64,000 nucleotides of DNA. Origin: UBA1240 sp045599185 (GTDB lineage: Bacteria; Spirochaetota; Spirochaetia; Treponematales; Treponemataceae). A model generated the notes under the pieces. It made no database searches. It saw nothing but the letters and a program-made list of their open reading frames with translations, and had not been told where the DNA came from. Below are positions 41,901 to 49,408 of the stretch, one piece after another (position 1 is the first letter of the stretch; each line of letters begins with the position of its first letter). The position numbers and the translations under genes were made by a program. Location: positions 62,001 to 126,000 of the forward strand of contig JAZRVO010000030.1 in the NCBI GenBank assembly GCA_045599185.1, in the 5' to 3' direction.

Positions 41901-43514
41901 GAACTGATTGCCGGTCTTGGTCTTGCGGTATTTACGGAAGACAGCCTTGCTCATTTTGGCAATATTGAAAGGCCTCTGCGTATTGTAGACCAGTGGACTT
42001 ATCATAACCGCCTTTACCGTGCGGCGGCTTTTGTTGCCGGTACGCCAAACCTTGAACTTGTTCAGTTAACAAGTTTTGGCTGCGGTCTAGACGCGGTAAC
42101 CAGCGATCAGGTTGAAGAAATTCTCCGCGCTAAAAACCGCATGTATACCCTTATAAAAATTGACGAAGGCTCTAACCTTGGTGCGGTTCGCATACGCATA
42201 CGCAGCCTTATTGCTGCCGTTAAGGAACGCGAGCGCAATCGCCGCCGTTTTGGTGAAGAAGAAAGTGCCGCCTATAACCGCGTAATTTTTACAAAAGAAA
42301 TGAAAAGCAAATTTACAATTCTTGCTCCCCAGATGTCGCCAATTCACTTTAGGCTTTTGCAGAAGGCATTTGAATATTCTGGCTTCAATTTTGTAATTTT
42401 GCCGGAAGTTGACGCGCAGGCGGTTGATACAGGCCTTCAGTTTGTAAACAACGATGCCTGTTATCCTTCAATTATTGTAACCGGCCAGATGATTGCAGCA
42501 CTTAAAAGCGGCAAATACGACCTGAATAAAACAGCCCTGCTGATTACCCAGACCGGCGGCGGATGCCGTGCTACAAACTACATTGGTTTTATACGCCGTG
42601 CTCTGGCAGACGCAGGCTGGGCAAACATTCCGGTTATTTCACTCAGTGCTCAGGGCTTGGAAAGCAATCCGGGCTTTAAAATTACTTTCCCGCTTTTGCA
42701 GCGTGCCATGATGGCCATTATGCTTGGCGACCTTTTGATGCGCTGTCTGTATCGCGTTCGCCCTTACGAAAAAGTGCCGGGTTCTGCCAATGAAATTTAC
42801 AATAAGTGGGACGCTAAAATAAAAAAATCGCTTAAAGCACCGCTTTTCTGTACTTATCACAGCCTTATCAGGGGAATTGTAAAGGATTTTGATACTTTGG
42901 AACTTAAGCCGGGGCGTAAGCCGCGGGTGGGCGTTGTAGGCGAAATCCTCGTAAAATTCCATCCTACGGCAAACAACAATCTGTTCCAGACCATTGAAAA
43001 CGAAGGTGCAGAATGTGTTGTGCCGGATTTGGCCGACTTCCTGTTCTATTCATTTGCAACGGGCATTTACCGCCACGAAAAACTGGCATTCCCTAAAAAA
43101 ACGGAAAAGAATGCAAGGCTTCTGGTTGGGGCAGTTGAAATTTACCGCCGCTACATGAAGAAGTGCCTTAAAAAAAGCCGCCGTTTTGAACCGCCAAAAT
43201 CAATTTACGACCTGATGAACGGCGTTGATGATGTTGTTCAGCTGGGCAACATTACCGGCGAAGGCTGGTTCTTGACTGCCGAAATGGTGGAACTCATTCA
43301 AATGGGCGTGCCTTCCATTGCGTGCGTTCAGCCTTTTGCCTGTTTGCCAAACCACGTAACCGGCAAGGGAATGATTAAGGAACTGCGCCGCCGTTATCCT
43401 GGTGCAAACATCAGCGCAATTGACTATGACCCGGGTTCTAGCGAAGTTAACCAGCTTAACCGCCTTAAACTGCTGCTTGCAAACGCACCGCTTGGCAGTC
43501 ATCCGGACGAATAA
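38961..43514 (+). CDS. Giant 2-hydroxyacyl-CoA dehydratase activase / dehydratase-like fusion
   Basis: A 1517-residue fusion. Two BcrA/BadF-type ASKHA ATPase domains come first. Domain 1 (about 15-270) has GIDVGSTTVKIVILD, LGGEDAKITYF and the cluster-Cys motif NGTCAGGTGAF, plus AARCGVFAKTDVQ. Domain 2 (about 370-640) has LGLDAGSTTTKAVLI, LDIGGQDMKCL and ACSSGCGSFLDNF. Then a Cys-rich piece (CGKCANNCLL ... GNRCERG), a DUF2229-like domain (SESVCYPGKISHGH ... FYPCAPYE) and an HgdB-like domain (FVNNDACYPSIIVTGQMI ... TQTGGGCRATNY). Such proteins use ATP to push electrons through an iron-sulphur cluster; the single-chain form has no proven substrate. ATG 38961 has an AGGG site; an upstream TTG is rejected. 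Confidence 0.92.
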   Translation: MEEKTQSSELPLRVGIDVGSTTVKIVILDENGRMLYGDYERHRADIRSTIITVVKTALQKVQNEVAGGENRKLSVRVTGSGGFAVSQWLSIPFIQEVVASTTAVRNLIPQTDVVIELGGEDAKITYFTGGIEQRMNGTCAGGTGAFIDQMAALLETDASGLNELAKGASTIYPIAARCGVFAKTDVQPLINEGARREDIAASIFQAVVSQTISGLACGKPIRGKVAFLGGPLHFLDQLRHRFIETLKLTGDAIIVPEDSQLFVASGAAYSASLSNAGAECSAEEIKCTSGCAGCGISATCTVQQNQAQDDEKFVTIKELADSLQKLVGAEMTEVQRLEPLFANQAELDEFYKRHSAEMAASADLNTAKGPLFLGLDAGSTTTKAVLIDQEGRILWRFYDVNAGNPVDLAVRVLKDLYTRLPKDVYIARSVSTGYGEALFQAALGVDDGEVETIAHYRAADFFVPGVEFLLDIGGQDMKCLRMKDGAITSIQLNEACSSGCGSFLDNFARSLGMDVREFSRKALLAEKPVDLGSRCTVFMNSRVKQAQKEGATVADISAGLSYSVIKNALFKVIKLRRASEIGTKVVVQGGTFNNDAVLRAFEKIAGVNVFRPDVAGLMGAYGAALIALDQWLDMVKLKPGDDGYNPDISVKEELRNRTNIPQIHSNLASVEDLEKFNVNLELKRCGKCANNCLLTINTFTNGEDSGKAARRFITGNRCERGAELSPEEKASTTIDASNAKNKDEDSRNVPNLFAWKYKRLFSYVPLKKDAAPRGEVGLPRVLNMYENYPLWFTFFTELGFSVKLSPRSTRSVYELGLETIPSESVCYPGKISHGHIESLLKSGVKFIFYPCAPYEIKEDQGAGNHYNCPIVTSYPEVLRNNVDALRRDHNVVFKNPFLPIYDKKRLAERLFEELGSDFNISQKEINAAVEKAWAEQQKFRTEIQQKGEEALEEIIRRGINGVVLAGRPYHLDPEINHGIPELIAGLGLAVFTEDSLAHFGNIERPLRIVDQWTYHNRLYRAAAFVAGTPNLELVQLTSFGCGLDAVTSDQVEEILRAKNRMYTLIKIDEGSNLGAVRIRIRSLIAAVKERERNRRRFGEEESAAYNRVIFTKEMKSKFTILAPQMSPIHFRLLQKAFEYSGFNFVILPEVDAQAVDTGLQFVNNDACYPSIIVTGQMIAALKSGKYDLNKTALLITQTGGGCRATNYIGFIRRALADAGWANIPVISLSAQGLESNPGFKITFPLLQRAMMAIMLGDLLMRCLYRVRPYEKVPGSANEIYNKWDAKIKKSLKAPLFCTYHSLIRGIVKDFDTLELKPGRKPRVGVVGEILVKFHPTANNNLFQTIENEGAECVVPDLADFLFYSFATGIYRHEKLAFPKKTEKNARLLVGAVEIYRRYMKKCLKKSRRFEPPKSIYDLMNGVDDVVQLGNITGEGWFLTAEMVELIQMGVPSIACVQPFACLPNHVTGKGMIKELRRRYPGANISAIDYDPGSSEVNQLNRLKLLLANAPLGSHPDE

Positions 43515-43530
43515 ACGAATAATCGAACAG

Positions 43531-43566
43531 AACCCTGGTTTGAAAAACAGACCGGGGTTTTTCTTT
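43531..43566 (+). terminator. Terminator of the activase gene
   Basis: Arms 43531-43539 and 43551-43559 (AACCC.GGT with ACC.GGGTT) and a T run, about 16 bases past the stop. Confidence 0.8.
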
Positions 43567-43618
43567 AAGGCTTTGTCATCCAGTATGAAACACTATTCTG
43601 TCATTCCGAAAGAAAACT

Positions 43619-44203
43619 GTCATTCCGAACTCGTTTCGGAATCTGATTCTGATAACAGACCAGATGCTGAAATAAATTCAGCATGACACAGCTTTTGCTG
43701 TTTGCCTTGTCTCTAACCATATCTTGGTGTGCGCAAAAGCCCCCAGTTTTCGCTTGTGCAAAAAACTGGGACTCTTTTTATGGACGTTCGAACGTGCTTT
43801 TGCTTTTTTCCTTGTGTCATTCCGAACTCGTTTCGGAATCTGATTCTGATAACAAATCGGATGCTGAAATAAATTCAGCATGACACAGCTTTTGCTGTTT
43901 GCCTTGTCTCTAACCATATCTTGGGGTAGGCAAAAGCCCCCAGTTTTCGCTTGTGCAAAAACTGGGACTATTTTTATGAAAGTTTGAACATGCTTTTGCT
44001 TTTTTCCTTGTGTCATTCCGAACTCGTTTCGGAATCTGATTCTGATAACAAATCGGATGCTGAAATAAATTCAGCATGACGGAGCTTTTGCTGTTTGTCT
44101 TGTCTCTAACCATATCTTGGTGTGCGCAAAAGCCCCCAGTTTTCGCTTGTGCAAAAAACTGGGACTCTTTTTATGGACGTTTGAACGTGCTTTTGCTTTT
44201 TTG
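43619..44203. repeat. Three tandem copies of a structured 196-bp unit
   Basis: Units begin at 43619, 43816 and 44012 (spacing 197 and 196) and are almost identical. Each holds a TTCCGAA/TTCGGAA palindrome, GATGCTGAA/TTCAGCAT, CCCAGTTTT/AAAACTGGG and, near the end, an ACGTTCGAACGT-like palindrome. Differences are mostly substitutions and small indels (unit 2 differs around GGGGTAGG and lacks the last palindrome). ORFs in it (such as the SELVSES peptide) are a known artefact of this palindrome type. With the preceding terminator and the short tyrS leader it fills the 862-base gap. Confidence 0.9.
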
Positions 44204-44340
44204 CAGAAAAATACCGGAAGGTCACAATTTTTCAATTAGTTTTTGCCCTTGGTTTAAACTTTTTTGTAAAAATGCTATGTTTTAGCTGTGTAAAAAAATT
44301 GCACTTTGACAAAATAAAAAGCCTTAAAAAAGCTGCCATT

Positions 44341-44358
44341 CCGTGCCGGATTGCACGG
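44341..44358 (+). promoter_or_regulatory. Small hairpin in the tyrS leader
   Basis: Perfect stem CCGTGC/GCACGG with a six-base loop, ending eight bases before the AGGAG site of tyrS. TTGACA occurs at 44306-44311, but no convincing -10 follows. There is no T-box consensus. Confidence 0.4.
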
Positions 44359-44376
44359 ATTATACAGGAGAATAAA

Positions 44377-45606
44377 ATGACATTTTATGAAGAACTTCAG
44401 TGGCGCGGCCTGATTAAAGATGTAGCCGGCGACGACATTGCAGACAAACTCAATAACGAAAAAATTACCTTTTACTGGGGCACCGACCCTACTGCTGACA
44501 GCCTTCATTTAGGCCATTATTCTTCGCTTGTTACTGCAAAACGCTTTGCAAAAGCCGGTCATCACCCTATTTTGCTTGTCGGCGGTTCTACCGGCCTTAT
44601 TGGCGACCCGCGCCCAACGGCAGAACGCGAGATTATGGCAAAAGACCGCCTTGCAAAAAACATGGAAGGCATACGTGCACAGGTTGACCGCATTTTTGAA
44701 GGCAAGGCCGAAATTGTAAACAACTACGACTGGACAAAAGACTATACGTTCCTTGAATTTTTGCGCGACATCGGTAAATACATCAACGTAAGCTACATGC
44801 TCAACAAAGACATTATTGCCCGCCGTCTTGAAAGTGGTATTACTTTTGCTGAATTTTCGTACACCCTGCTGCAAGGCTACGATTTTTTGCACCTTTACCG
44901 CACCAAAAACTGTATTTTGCAGGCCGAAGGCGCAGACCAGTGGGGCAACATTACCACCGGGCTTGAACTTATCCGCAAGATTGAAGGCAAGGAAGCCTAC
45001 GGTTTTACCATGCCGCTGGTTTTGGACAAATACGGCAACAAGTTTGGCAAAAGCGCCGGTAACGCACTTTGGCTGGACATTAACAAAACTTCAAGCTACG
45101 AACTTTACCAGTACCTTATCAACGTTGATGATTCAATGGTTATTGATTACCTCAAGATTTTCACGTTCCTTACGCCGGAAGAGATTATGGAATTCGATGC
45201 AAAAAATAAGGAACACCCGGAATTGCGCGAAGCCCATAAGGCGCTTGCCCACGAAATTATCAAGGATTTGCACGGCGAAGCAGAATTTGAAAAGGCTGTA
45301 GCAATTAGTCAGGCACTTTTTAGCGGCAACATTAAGGGCTTAAGCCTGAAAGACATTGAACTTGGCTTTAAGGATGTGCCGACCGTAGAAATTAAAGAAG
45401 GCGCAGCACTGATTGAAGTTCTTGCAGAAAACAAAATCGTTGCAAGCAAGCGCGAAGCCCGTGAATTTTTAACCGCCGGTTCAATTACTTTGAACGGTGA
45501 AAAAGTTAGCGACGAAAACCTGCCTTTAACAAAAGACCTGGCAATTGAAGGCAAGATAATTGTTCTTCGCCGCGGCAAAAAGAAGAATTATCTGCTTAAG
45601 TTTTAA
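44377..45606 (+). CDS. tyrS: Tyrosyl-tRNA synthetase
   Basis: A 409-residue class I synthetase that charges tRNA-Tyr. The HIGH-type motif is HLGH in TADSLHLGHYSSLV (about 48-51); the KMSKS-type motif is KFGKS (about 229-233); the tyrosine site has LQGYDFLHLY and AEGADQWGNI. A C-terminal S4 RNA-binding domain covers about 340-409 (SKREAREFLTAGSITLNGEKV). Length is normal. ATG 44377 has an AGGAG site; the open frame upstream to 44272 has no such site and lies in the leader. Confidence 0.97.
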   Translation: MTFYEELQWRGLIKDVAGDDIADKLNNEKITFYWGTDPTADSLHLGHYSSLVTAKRFAKAGHHPILLVGGSTGLIGDPRPTAEREIMAKDRLAKNMEGIRAQVDRIFEGKAEIVNNYDWTKDYTFLEFLRDIGKYINVSYMLNKDIIARRLESGITFAEFSYTLLQGYDFLHLYRTKNCILQAEGADQWGNITTGLELIRKIEGKEAYGFTMPLVLDKYGNKFGKSAGNALWLDINKTSSYELYQYLINVDDSMVIDYLKIFTFLTPEEIMEFDAKNKEHPELREAHKALAHEIIKDLHGEAEFEKAVAISQALFSGNIKGLSLKDIELGFKDVPTVEIKEGAALIEVLAENKIVASKREAREFLTAGSITLNGEKVSDENLPLTKDLAIEGKIIVLRRGKKKNYLLKF

Positions 45607-45640
45607 TTTTTAGCTGAAAATTAAAAGAATCTTAATAGCC

Positions 45641-45815
45641 TGAATGTCGAGTTTGAAAAAATTGAAAAAAGCGACCTTCAGGCAGTTCCTGCCACGAAAA
45701 AAAAGACTTGTGCTTGTGCACGGCGTATTTTTTTGTGTCCGTGACTGCCCTGCGGTTGCGTTTTATAAAAATATCTTACAATCTTCAGGTAAATATTGAA
45801 AACTCAAAGTTTGGG
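45641..45815. repeat. Intergenic hairpin repeat, copy C, with flanking elements
   Basis: The core GACTTGTGCTTGTGCACGGC at 45704-45724 lies between A and T tracts, with outer arms from GGCAG at 45681 to CTGCC at 45749. It is flanked by GAATGTCGAGTTTGAAAA (45643) and a TTCAGGTAAATATTGAAAACTC fragment (about 45782), in the same order as copy F at 26.3 kb. It lies between the convergent tyrS and Fur-family genes. The rest of the 412-base gap is A/T-rich plus the terminator at 45951. Confidence 0.65.
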
Positions 45816-45950
45816 CTAAAAAAAATAAAAAAAACTGCCCGCTGTTTGTTTCTTGCTGAAATTGGATTTTTACAACAATTTCAAAATAAAGAAAACGGCT
45901 GGCAGCTTTTTTTATGTTTCTCTGAAATATTCTGCATTGCGGAAGAATAT

Positions 45951-45982
45951 AAAAGCGCCGGTTGTGTTTTACCGGTGCTTTG
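45951..45982 (-). terminator. Terminator of the rubrerythrin-PerR operon
   Basis: AAGCGCCGGT/ACCGGTGCTT stem with a T-rich run on the minus strand, about 35 bases past the Fur-family stop. Confidence 0.75.
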
Positions 45983-46018
45983 TGCAGGGTTTTGCGGCAG
46001 TAAAACTTTGCAATATTT

Positions 46019-46462
46019 TCAGTTTGTTTTTTCTGTTTCAGTTTTGTTTTTGCAGCTTTGGCAAAGCCCCCAGATATTTGTCTGTATTTTTTCCATTAAA
46101 AACCCCTGGGGCAAAAACTCTTCGTTTAATTTGTATTCAGCGTAAACGTCAAAAAGTTCTCCGCAGCAGCGGCACTTAAAATGCATGTGGTTTGTTGTGT
46201 CCGCGTCAAAGCGCAGAATGCCGTCTTCTATTGTTATGGTTTGTATCAGGCCGCAGTCTGCAAACTGCTTAAGCGTGTTGTAAACCGTTGTGCGCGACAG
46301 CGTTGGTATTGACGGCGAAAGTGCCGCGTAAATGGTATCGGCGGTTGGGTGAATGTGGTTTTCGCACAAAAACTGGTAAATTGCCAGCCGCTGCACCGAC
46401 GGGCGAATATTAAATGCCTGCAATTTTTCTGAAAGACTTGGAATTGTGTTCTGGTTCTGCAT
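46019..46462 (-). CDS. perR: Fur-family peroxide regulator (PerR-like)
   Basis: A 147-residue Fur-family repressor. The winged helix is RPSVQRLAIYQFLCENHIHPTADTIYAALSPSIPTLSRTTVYNTLKQFADCGLI. The metal part has FDADTTNHMHFKCRCCGELFD and a closing CQSC, giving the four-Cys structural zinc site. The Asp in the FDADTTNHMHF segment fits a PerR-type iron site, where oxidation of a His ligand releases DNA; PerR rather than Fur is inferred from this and from its place after a rubrerythrin gene. Shine-Dalgarno AAAGG. It is probably cotranscribed with rubrerythrin, with a hairpin (46474-46514) between them that could lower its expression. Confidence 0.85.
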   Translation of the reverse strand: MQNQNTIPSLSEKLQAFNIRPSVQRLAIYQFLCENHIHPTADTIYAALSPSIPTLSRTTVYNTLKQFADCGLIQTITIEDGILRFDADTTNHMHFKCRCCGELFDVYAEYKLNEEFLPQGFLMEKIQTNIWGLCQSCKNKTETEKTN

Positions 46463-46473
46463 TTATTCACCTT

Positions 46474-46514
46474 TAAAAAAGAAATAACAGCCCGCATAAA
46501 ATTTGTGGGCTGTA
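46474..46514 (-). terminator. Hairpin between rubrerythrin and perR
   Basis: Stem ACAGCCC/GGGCTGT (46487-46493 with 46507-46513) with a T-rich run on the minus strand. It lies just upstream of the perR Shine-Dalgarno, so it may be a partial terminator. Confidence 0.6.
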
Positions 46515-46609
46515 TGTAAAAATTGTTTTGGTGTTTTGCCTTTGCCTGATGAATTAAAAATTTAAGGAACCGCAAGTTTTTCCGGCGGCTTTTTTTACGG
46601 CAAAAGTTT

Positions 46610-47197
46610 TTATTTGAAATATCTTTCCAAAAGGCCTTTAAGTGCTTTTCCGTGGCGGGCTTCGTCGCGTGCCATTTCGTGTACGGTATCGTGAATTGCA
46701 TCAAGACCGTTGGCTTTTGCGCATTTGGCAAGTTCAAATTTGCCGTTGGTTGCACCAAATTCGCAGTCAACGCGCCATGCAAGGTTTTTCTTTGTGCTGT
46801 CCGTCATGTTCGGTTCAAGTTCTGCGCCCAAAAGTTCGGCAAATTTTGCTGCGTGTTCAGCTTCTTCGTAAGCGGCTTTTTCCCAGTAAAGGCCAATTTC
46901 CGGGTAACCTTCGCGGTGGGCAATGCGTGCCATGCACAGATACATGCCAACTTCAGAACATTCGCCGTTAAAGTTTGCCTTCAGCTGTTCCAGAATGTAT
47001 GCCTTGTCGGCTGCGCTTACGTTGTCGTTGTTTTTTACGGTTTTGCCGTAAACGCCATATTCGTGTTCGGCAGCAAGTGCCATGTCTTCTGTTTTTTCCT
47101 TGAACATTTTTGCCGGTGCCTTGCACTGCGGACAATTTGCCGGTGCTTCATCACCTTTGTGTACGTATCCGCAAACGCTGCAAACCCATTCCTTCAT
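46610..47197 (-). CDS. rbr: Reverse-type rubrerythrin
   Basis: A 195-residue peroxide-reducing protein of anaerobes. The rubredoxin domain comes first (CSVCGYVHKGDEAPANCPQC, residues 6-25), followed by the diiron ferritin-like domain with Glu/His ligands (GECSEVGMYL, EEAEHAAKF, RDEARHGKAL). This domain order is that of reverse rubrerythrin. It reduces hydrogen peroxide to water in the cytoplasm. Shine-Dalgarno GGAGG. The promoter carries a perfect 8-1-8 palindrome at the start of transcription, and a PerR-like gene follows on the same strand. Confidence 0.94.
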   Translation of the reverse strand: MKEWVCSVCGYVHKGDEAPANCPQCKAPAKMFKEKTEDMALAAEHEYGVYGKTVKNNDNVSAADKAYILEQLKANFNGECSEVGMYLCMARIAHREGYPEIGLYWEKAAYEEAEHAAKFAELLGAELEPNMTDSTKKNLAWRVDCEFGATNGKFELAKCAKANGLDAIHDTVHEMARDEARHGKALKGLLERYFK

Positions 47198-47241
47198 TGT
47201 ATGCCTCCAAAAAAAATTGAAATGTAAATAGAATTGTATAG

Positions 47242-47290
47242 TTTGTACTTAGTACAAAATTATATTAAGACAAGTTTTATACTATGTCAA
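47242..47290 (-). promoter_or_regulatory. Rubrerythrin promoter with PerR-like operator
   Basis: Minus strand: TTGACA (47285-47290), 17 bases, TAATAT (47262-47267). The palindrome TTTGTACT-T-AGTACAAA at 47242-47258 covers the expected transcription start. Its size and symmetry (8-1-8) fit Fur/PerR operators (7-1-7), though the base sequence is not the Bacillus PerR box. Confidence 0.75.
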
Positions 47291-47377
47291 GCAAGCCGTG
47301 CAGAAATGTTACAGCTCTTTGCCGGTTTTAAAGTTCAGCATTGAAAAAAAAAGGCCGATGGTCTAATATTGAAAAAC

Positions 47378-47397
47378 TCTTCTATTATAGTAGAAGA
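47378..47397. promoter_or_regulatory. Inverted repeat upstream of thrS
   Basis: TCTTCTA/TAGAAGA with a six-base spacer that itself resembles a -10 (TATAGT at 47387-47392). It lies 48 bases before the thrS start. It may be an operator or a leader hairpin. Confidence 0.4.
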
Positions 47398-47444
47398 AAA
47401 TCACGATTTCCGCAGGTTGTATCTGCGAGTCAAAGGAAGCTATT

Positions 47445-49193
47445 ATGGCAGTAAAAAATGAAAAACTTGAGATTGTACGCCACAGTACGGCTCACGTTAT
47501 GGCACAAGCAGTGTTAAAACTTTTTCCTGGGGCAAAAGTTGCTATCGGACCGGCAATTGACAACGGTTTTTATTACGACTTTGATTTGCCGCGCCCTATA
47601 AAAGAAGAAGATTTGGGCGAAATTGAAAAAGAAATGCGCCGCATCGTAAGCGGCAATCACGATTTTGTTCGCACTGAAGTAACAAAAGAACAGGCGCTTG
47701 CCCAGTTTGCAGACCAGCCTTACAAAATTGAACTGATTAAAGATTTACCAGACGACGCAATAATTACCACTTATCAGCAGGACACATACATTGACCTTTG
47801 CCGCGGCCCGCACGTAGCAAACACAAAGGAAATTAATCCCCAGTCTTTTAAATTGATGAAAGTAGCCGGTGCTTACTGGCGCGGCGATGTTACACGCCCA
47901 ATGCTTACACGCATTTACGGAACGGCATGGGAAAAACCAAACGATTTGAAAGAATACCTGAACATGCTTGCCGAAGCAGAAAAACGCGACCACCGCAAAA
48001 TCGGAAAAGATTTGGATTTGTTCCACATTGACGATGAAAACCCTGGTGAAATTTTCTGGCACCCTAACGGATGGACAATTTATTCAATTATTAAAGATTA
48101 CGTTCGCGACAAAATCCGCAAAGACGGCTATGTTGAAGTTAACACACCGTTCGTTATGCCGCGCAGTCTGTGGGAACGCAGCGGCCACTGGGCAAAATAT
48201 CAGGAAAATATGTTCATTACCGAAAGTGAAAAACGCACTTTCGCATTAAAACCGATGAACTGTCCGGGTCACGTTGAAATTTTCAAAAACCGCCTGCGTT
48301 CTTACAAAGATTTGCCGCTTCGCATTGCCGAATTCGGCAGCTGTACACGTAACGAAGCCAGCGGTGCTTTGCACGGAATTATGCGCGTGCGCGGATTTGT
48401 TCAGGACGACGCACACATTTTCTGTACAGAAGAACAGATTCCTGATGAAGTTGCAAAATTCTGCGCATTGCTGAAAGACATGTACAAAGATTTCGGCTTT
48501 GAAGATGAAAAAATCGTCGTTAAATTTTCTACACGTCCGGAAAAACGCGTTGGTACAGACGAGGACTGGGACAGGGCAGAAGATGCACTTGCAGACGCAT
48601 GTAAAAAAGCCGGCCTTGAATACGAAATTCAGCCGGGTGAAGGTGCTTTCTACGGCCCTAAACTTGAGTTTACGCTGATTGATGCATTAGGCCGCCCGTG
48701 GCAGTGCGGTACAATTCAGGTAGACTACCAGTTGCCAAGCGCAGAACGCCTTAATGCCGAATACATTGGTGCTGACAACGCAAAGCATCACCCGGTAATG
48801 CTTCACCGCGCCGTTCTTGGTTCGCTGGAACGTTTCATCGGTATTCTTATTGAAAACTTCGCCGGTGCATTGCCAGCATGGCTTTGTTTCCAGCAGGTTG
48901 CAATGATTCCTGTCGCTCCGGCTTTCAACGATTATGCTGAAGAAATTATGAACAAGCTGAAGGATGCAGGTTTCCGCGCAGAAGCTGACCTTGGTTCTGA
49001 TAACATGAAAGGAAAAATCAAGGCTGCACAGTTGCAGAAAATTCCGTACATGCTTGTTGTGGGCGAAAAGGAAAAAGCCGAAGGCACTGTTGCCGTTCGT
49101 TTCCGCGACGGCCGCCAGCAGCAGATTATGAAGGTTGACGAATTTATTGCCTACATTCAGGACAAGGTAAATACTCGTTTTGTAGGCATTTAA
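47445..49193 (+). CDS. thrS: Threonyl-tRNA synthetase without TGS domain
   Basis: A 582-residue class II synthetase that charges tRNA-Thr. The editing domain (about 1-160) has zinc/editing ligands HSTAH and CRGPH; the catalytic core has WERSGHWAKYQENMF, ALKPMNCPGHVEIF, the zinc site and RAVLGSLERFIGILIENFAGALPAWL; the C-terminal anticodon domain follows. The N-terminal TGS domain of about 60 residues found in most bacterial ThrRS is missing: the protein begins directly at EKLEIVRHSTAHVMA. The ATG has an AAAGGAAG site, and no TGS-like sequence is encoded upstream, so this is not a start error. Confidence 0.96.
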   Translation: MAVKNEKLEIVRHSTAHVMAQAVLKLFPGAKVAIGPAIDNGFYYDFDLPRPIKEEDLGEIEKEMRRIVSGNHDFVRTEVTKEQALAQFADQPYKIELIKDLPDDAIITTYQQDTYIDLCRGPHVANTKEINPQSFKLMKVAGAYWRGDVTRPMLTRIYGTAWEKPNDLKEYLNMLAEAEKRDHRKIGKDLDLFHIDDENPGEIFWHPNGWTIYSIIKDYVRDKIRKDGYVEVNTPFVMPRSLWERSGHWAKYQENMFITESEKRTFALKPMNCPGHVEIFKNRLRSYKDLPLRIAEFGSCTRNEASGALHGIMRVRGFVQDDAHIFCTEEQIPDEVAKFCALLKDMYKDFGFEDEKIVVKFSTRPEKRVGTDEDWDRAEDALADACKKAGLEYEIQPGEGAFYGPKLEFTLIDALGRPWQCGTIQVDYQLPSAERLNAEYIGADNAKHHPVMLHRAVLGSLERFIGILIENFAGALPAWLCFQQVAMIPVAPAFNDYAEEIMNKLKDAGFRAEADLGSDNMKGKIKAAQLQKIPYMLVVGEKEKAEGTVAVRFRDGRQQQIMKVDEFIAYIQDKVNTRFVGI

Positions 49194-49223
49194 TTTTTGA
49201 AGTTTTGTAAAAACGGATAAAGC

Positions 49224-49269
49224 AGGCCGCATTTGTAAGCGTGAAAGTTTACTGATGCGGCCTTTTTTT
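49224..49269 (+). terminator. Terminator of thrS
   Basis: AGGCCGCAT (49224-49232) pairs with ATGCGGCCT (49255-49263), followed by a T run. Confidence 0.85.
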
Positions 49270-49408
49270 ATGCCCGCGGTTTTTATCGCATTTTTTGCCA
49301 GTTAAAAAAGCTGAATTAGTGACGGGTTCGGGCAATTTTCACAAAAATCTCCAATATCTTTATTTTGGCTATGTTAAAACTGGCTGATGCATGTTAGAAT
49401 ATTAGTCT

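Noticed and set aside
43683..44113. Short open frames giving SELVSES- and MLNLFQHP-like peptides
   Set aside because: These arise from the TTCCGAA palindrome repeat and are a well-known annotation artefact. They are in a non-coding tandem array.
43619..44203. CRISPR array
   Set aside because: Units of about 196 bp are repeated whole, with no short repeats separated by unique spacers and no cas genes in the window.
44290..44376. T-box riboswitch before tyrS
   Set aside because: Only a small hairpin next to the ribosome site is present; no T-box consensus or antiterminator.
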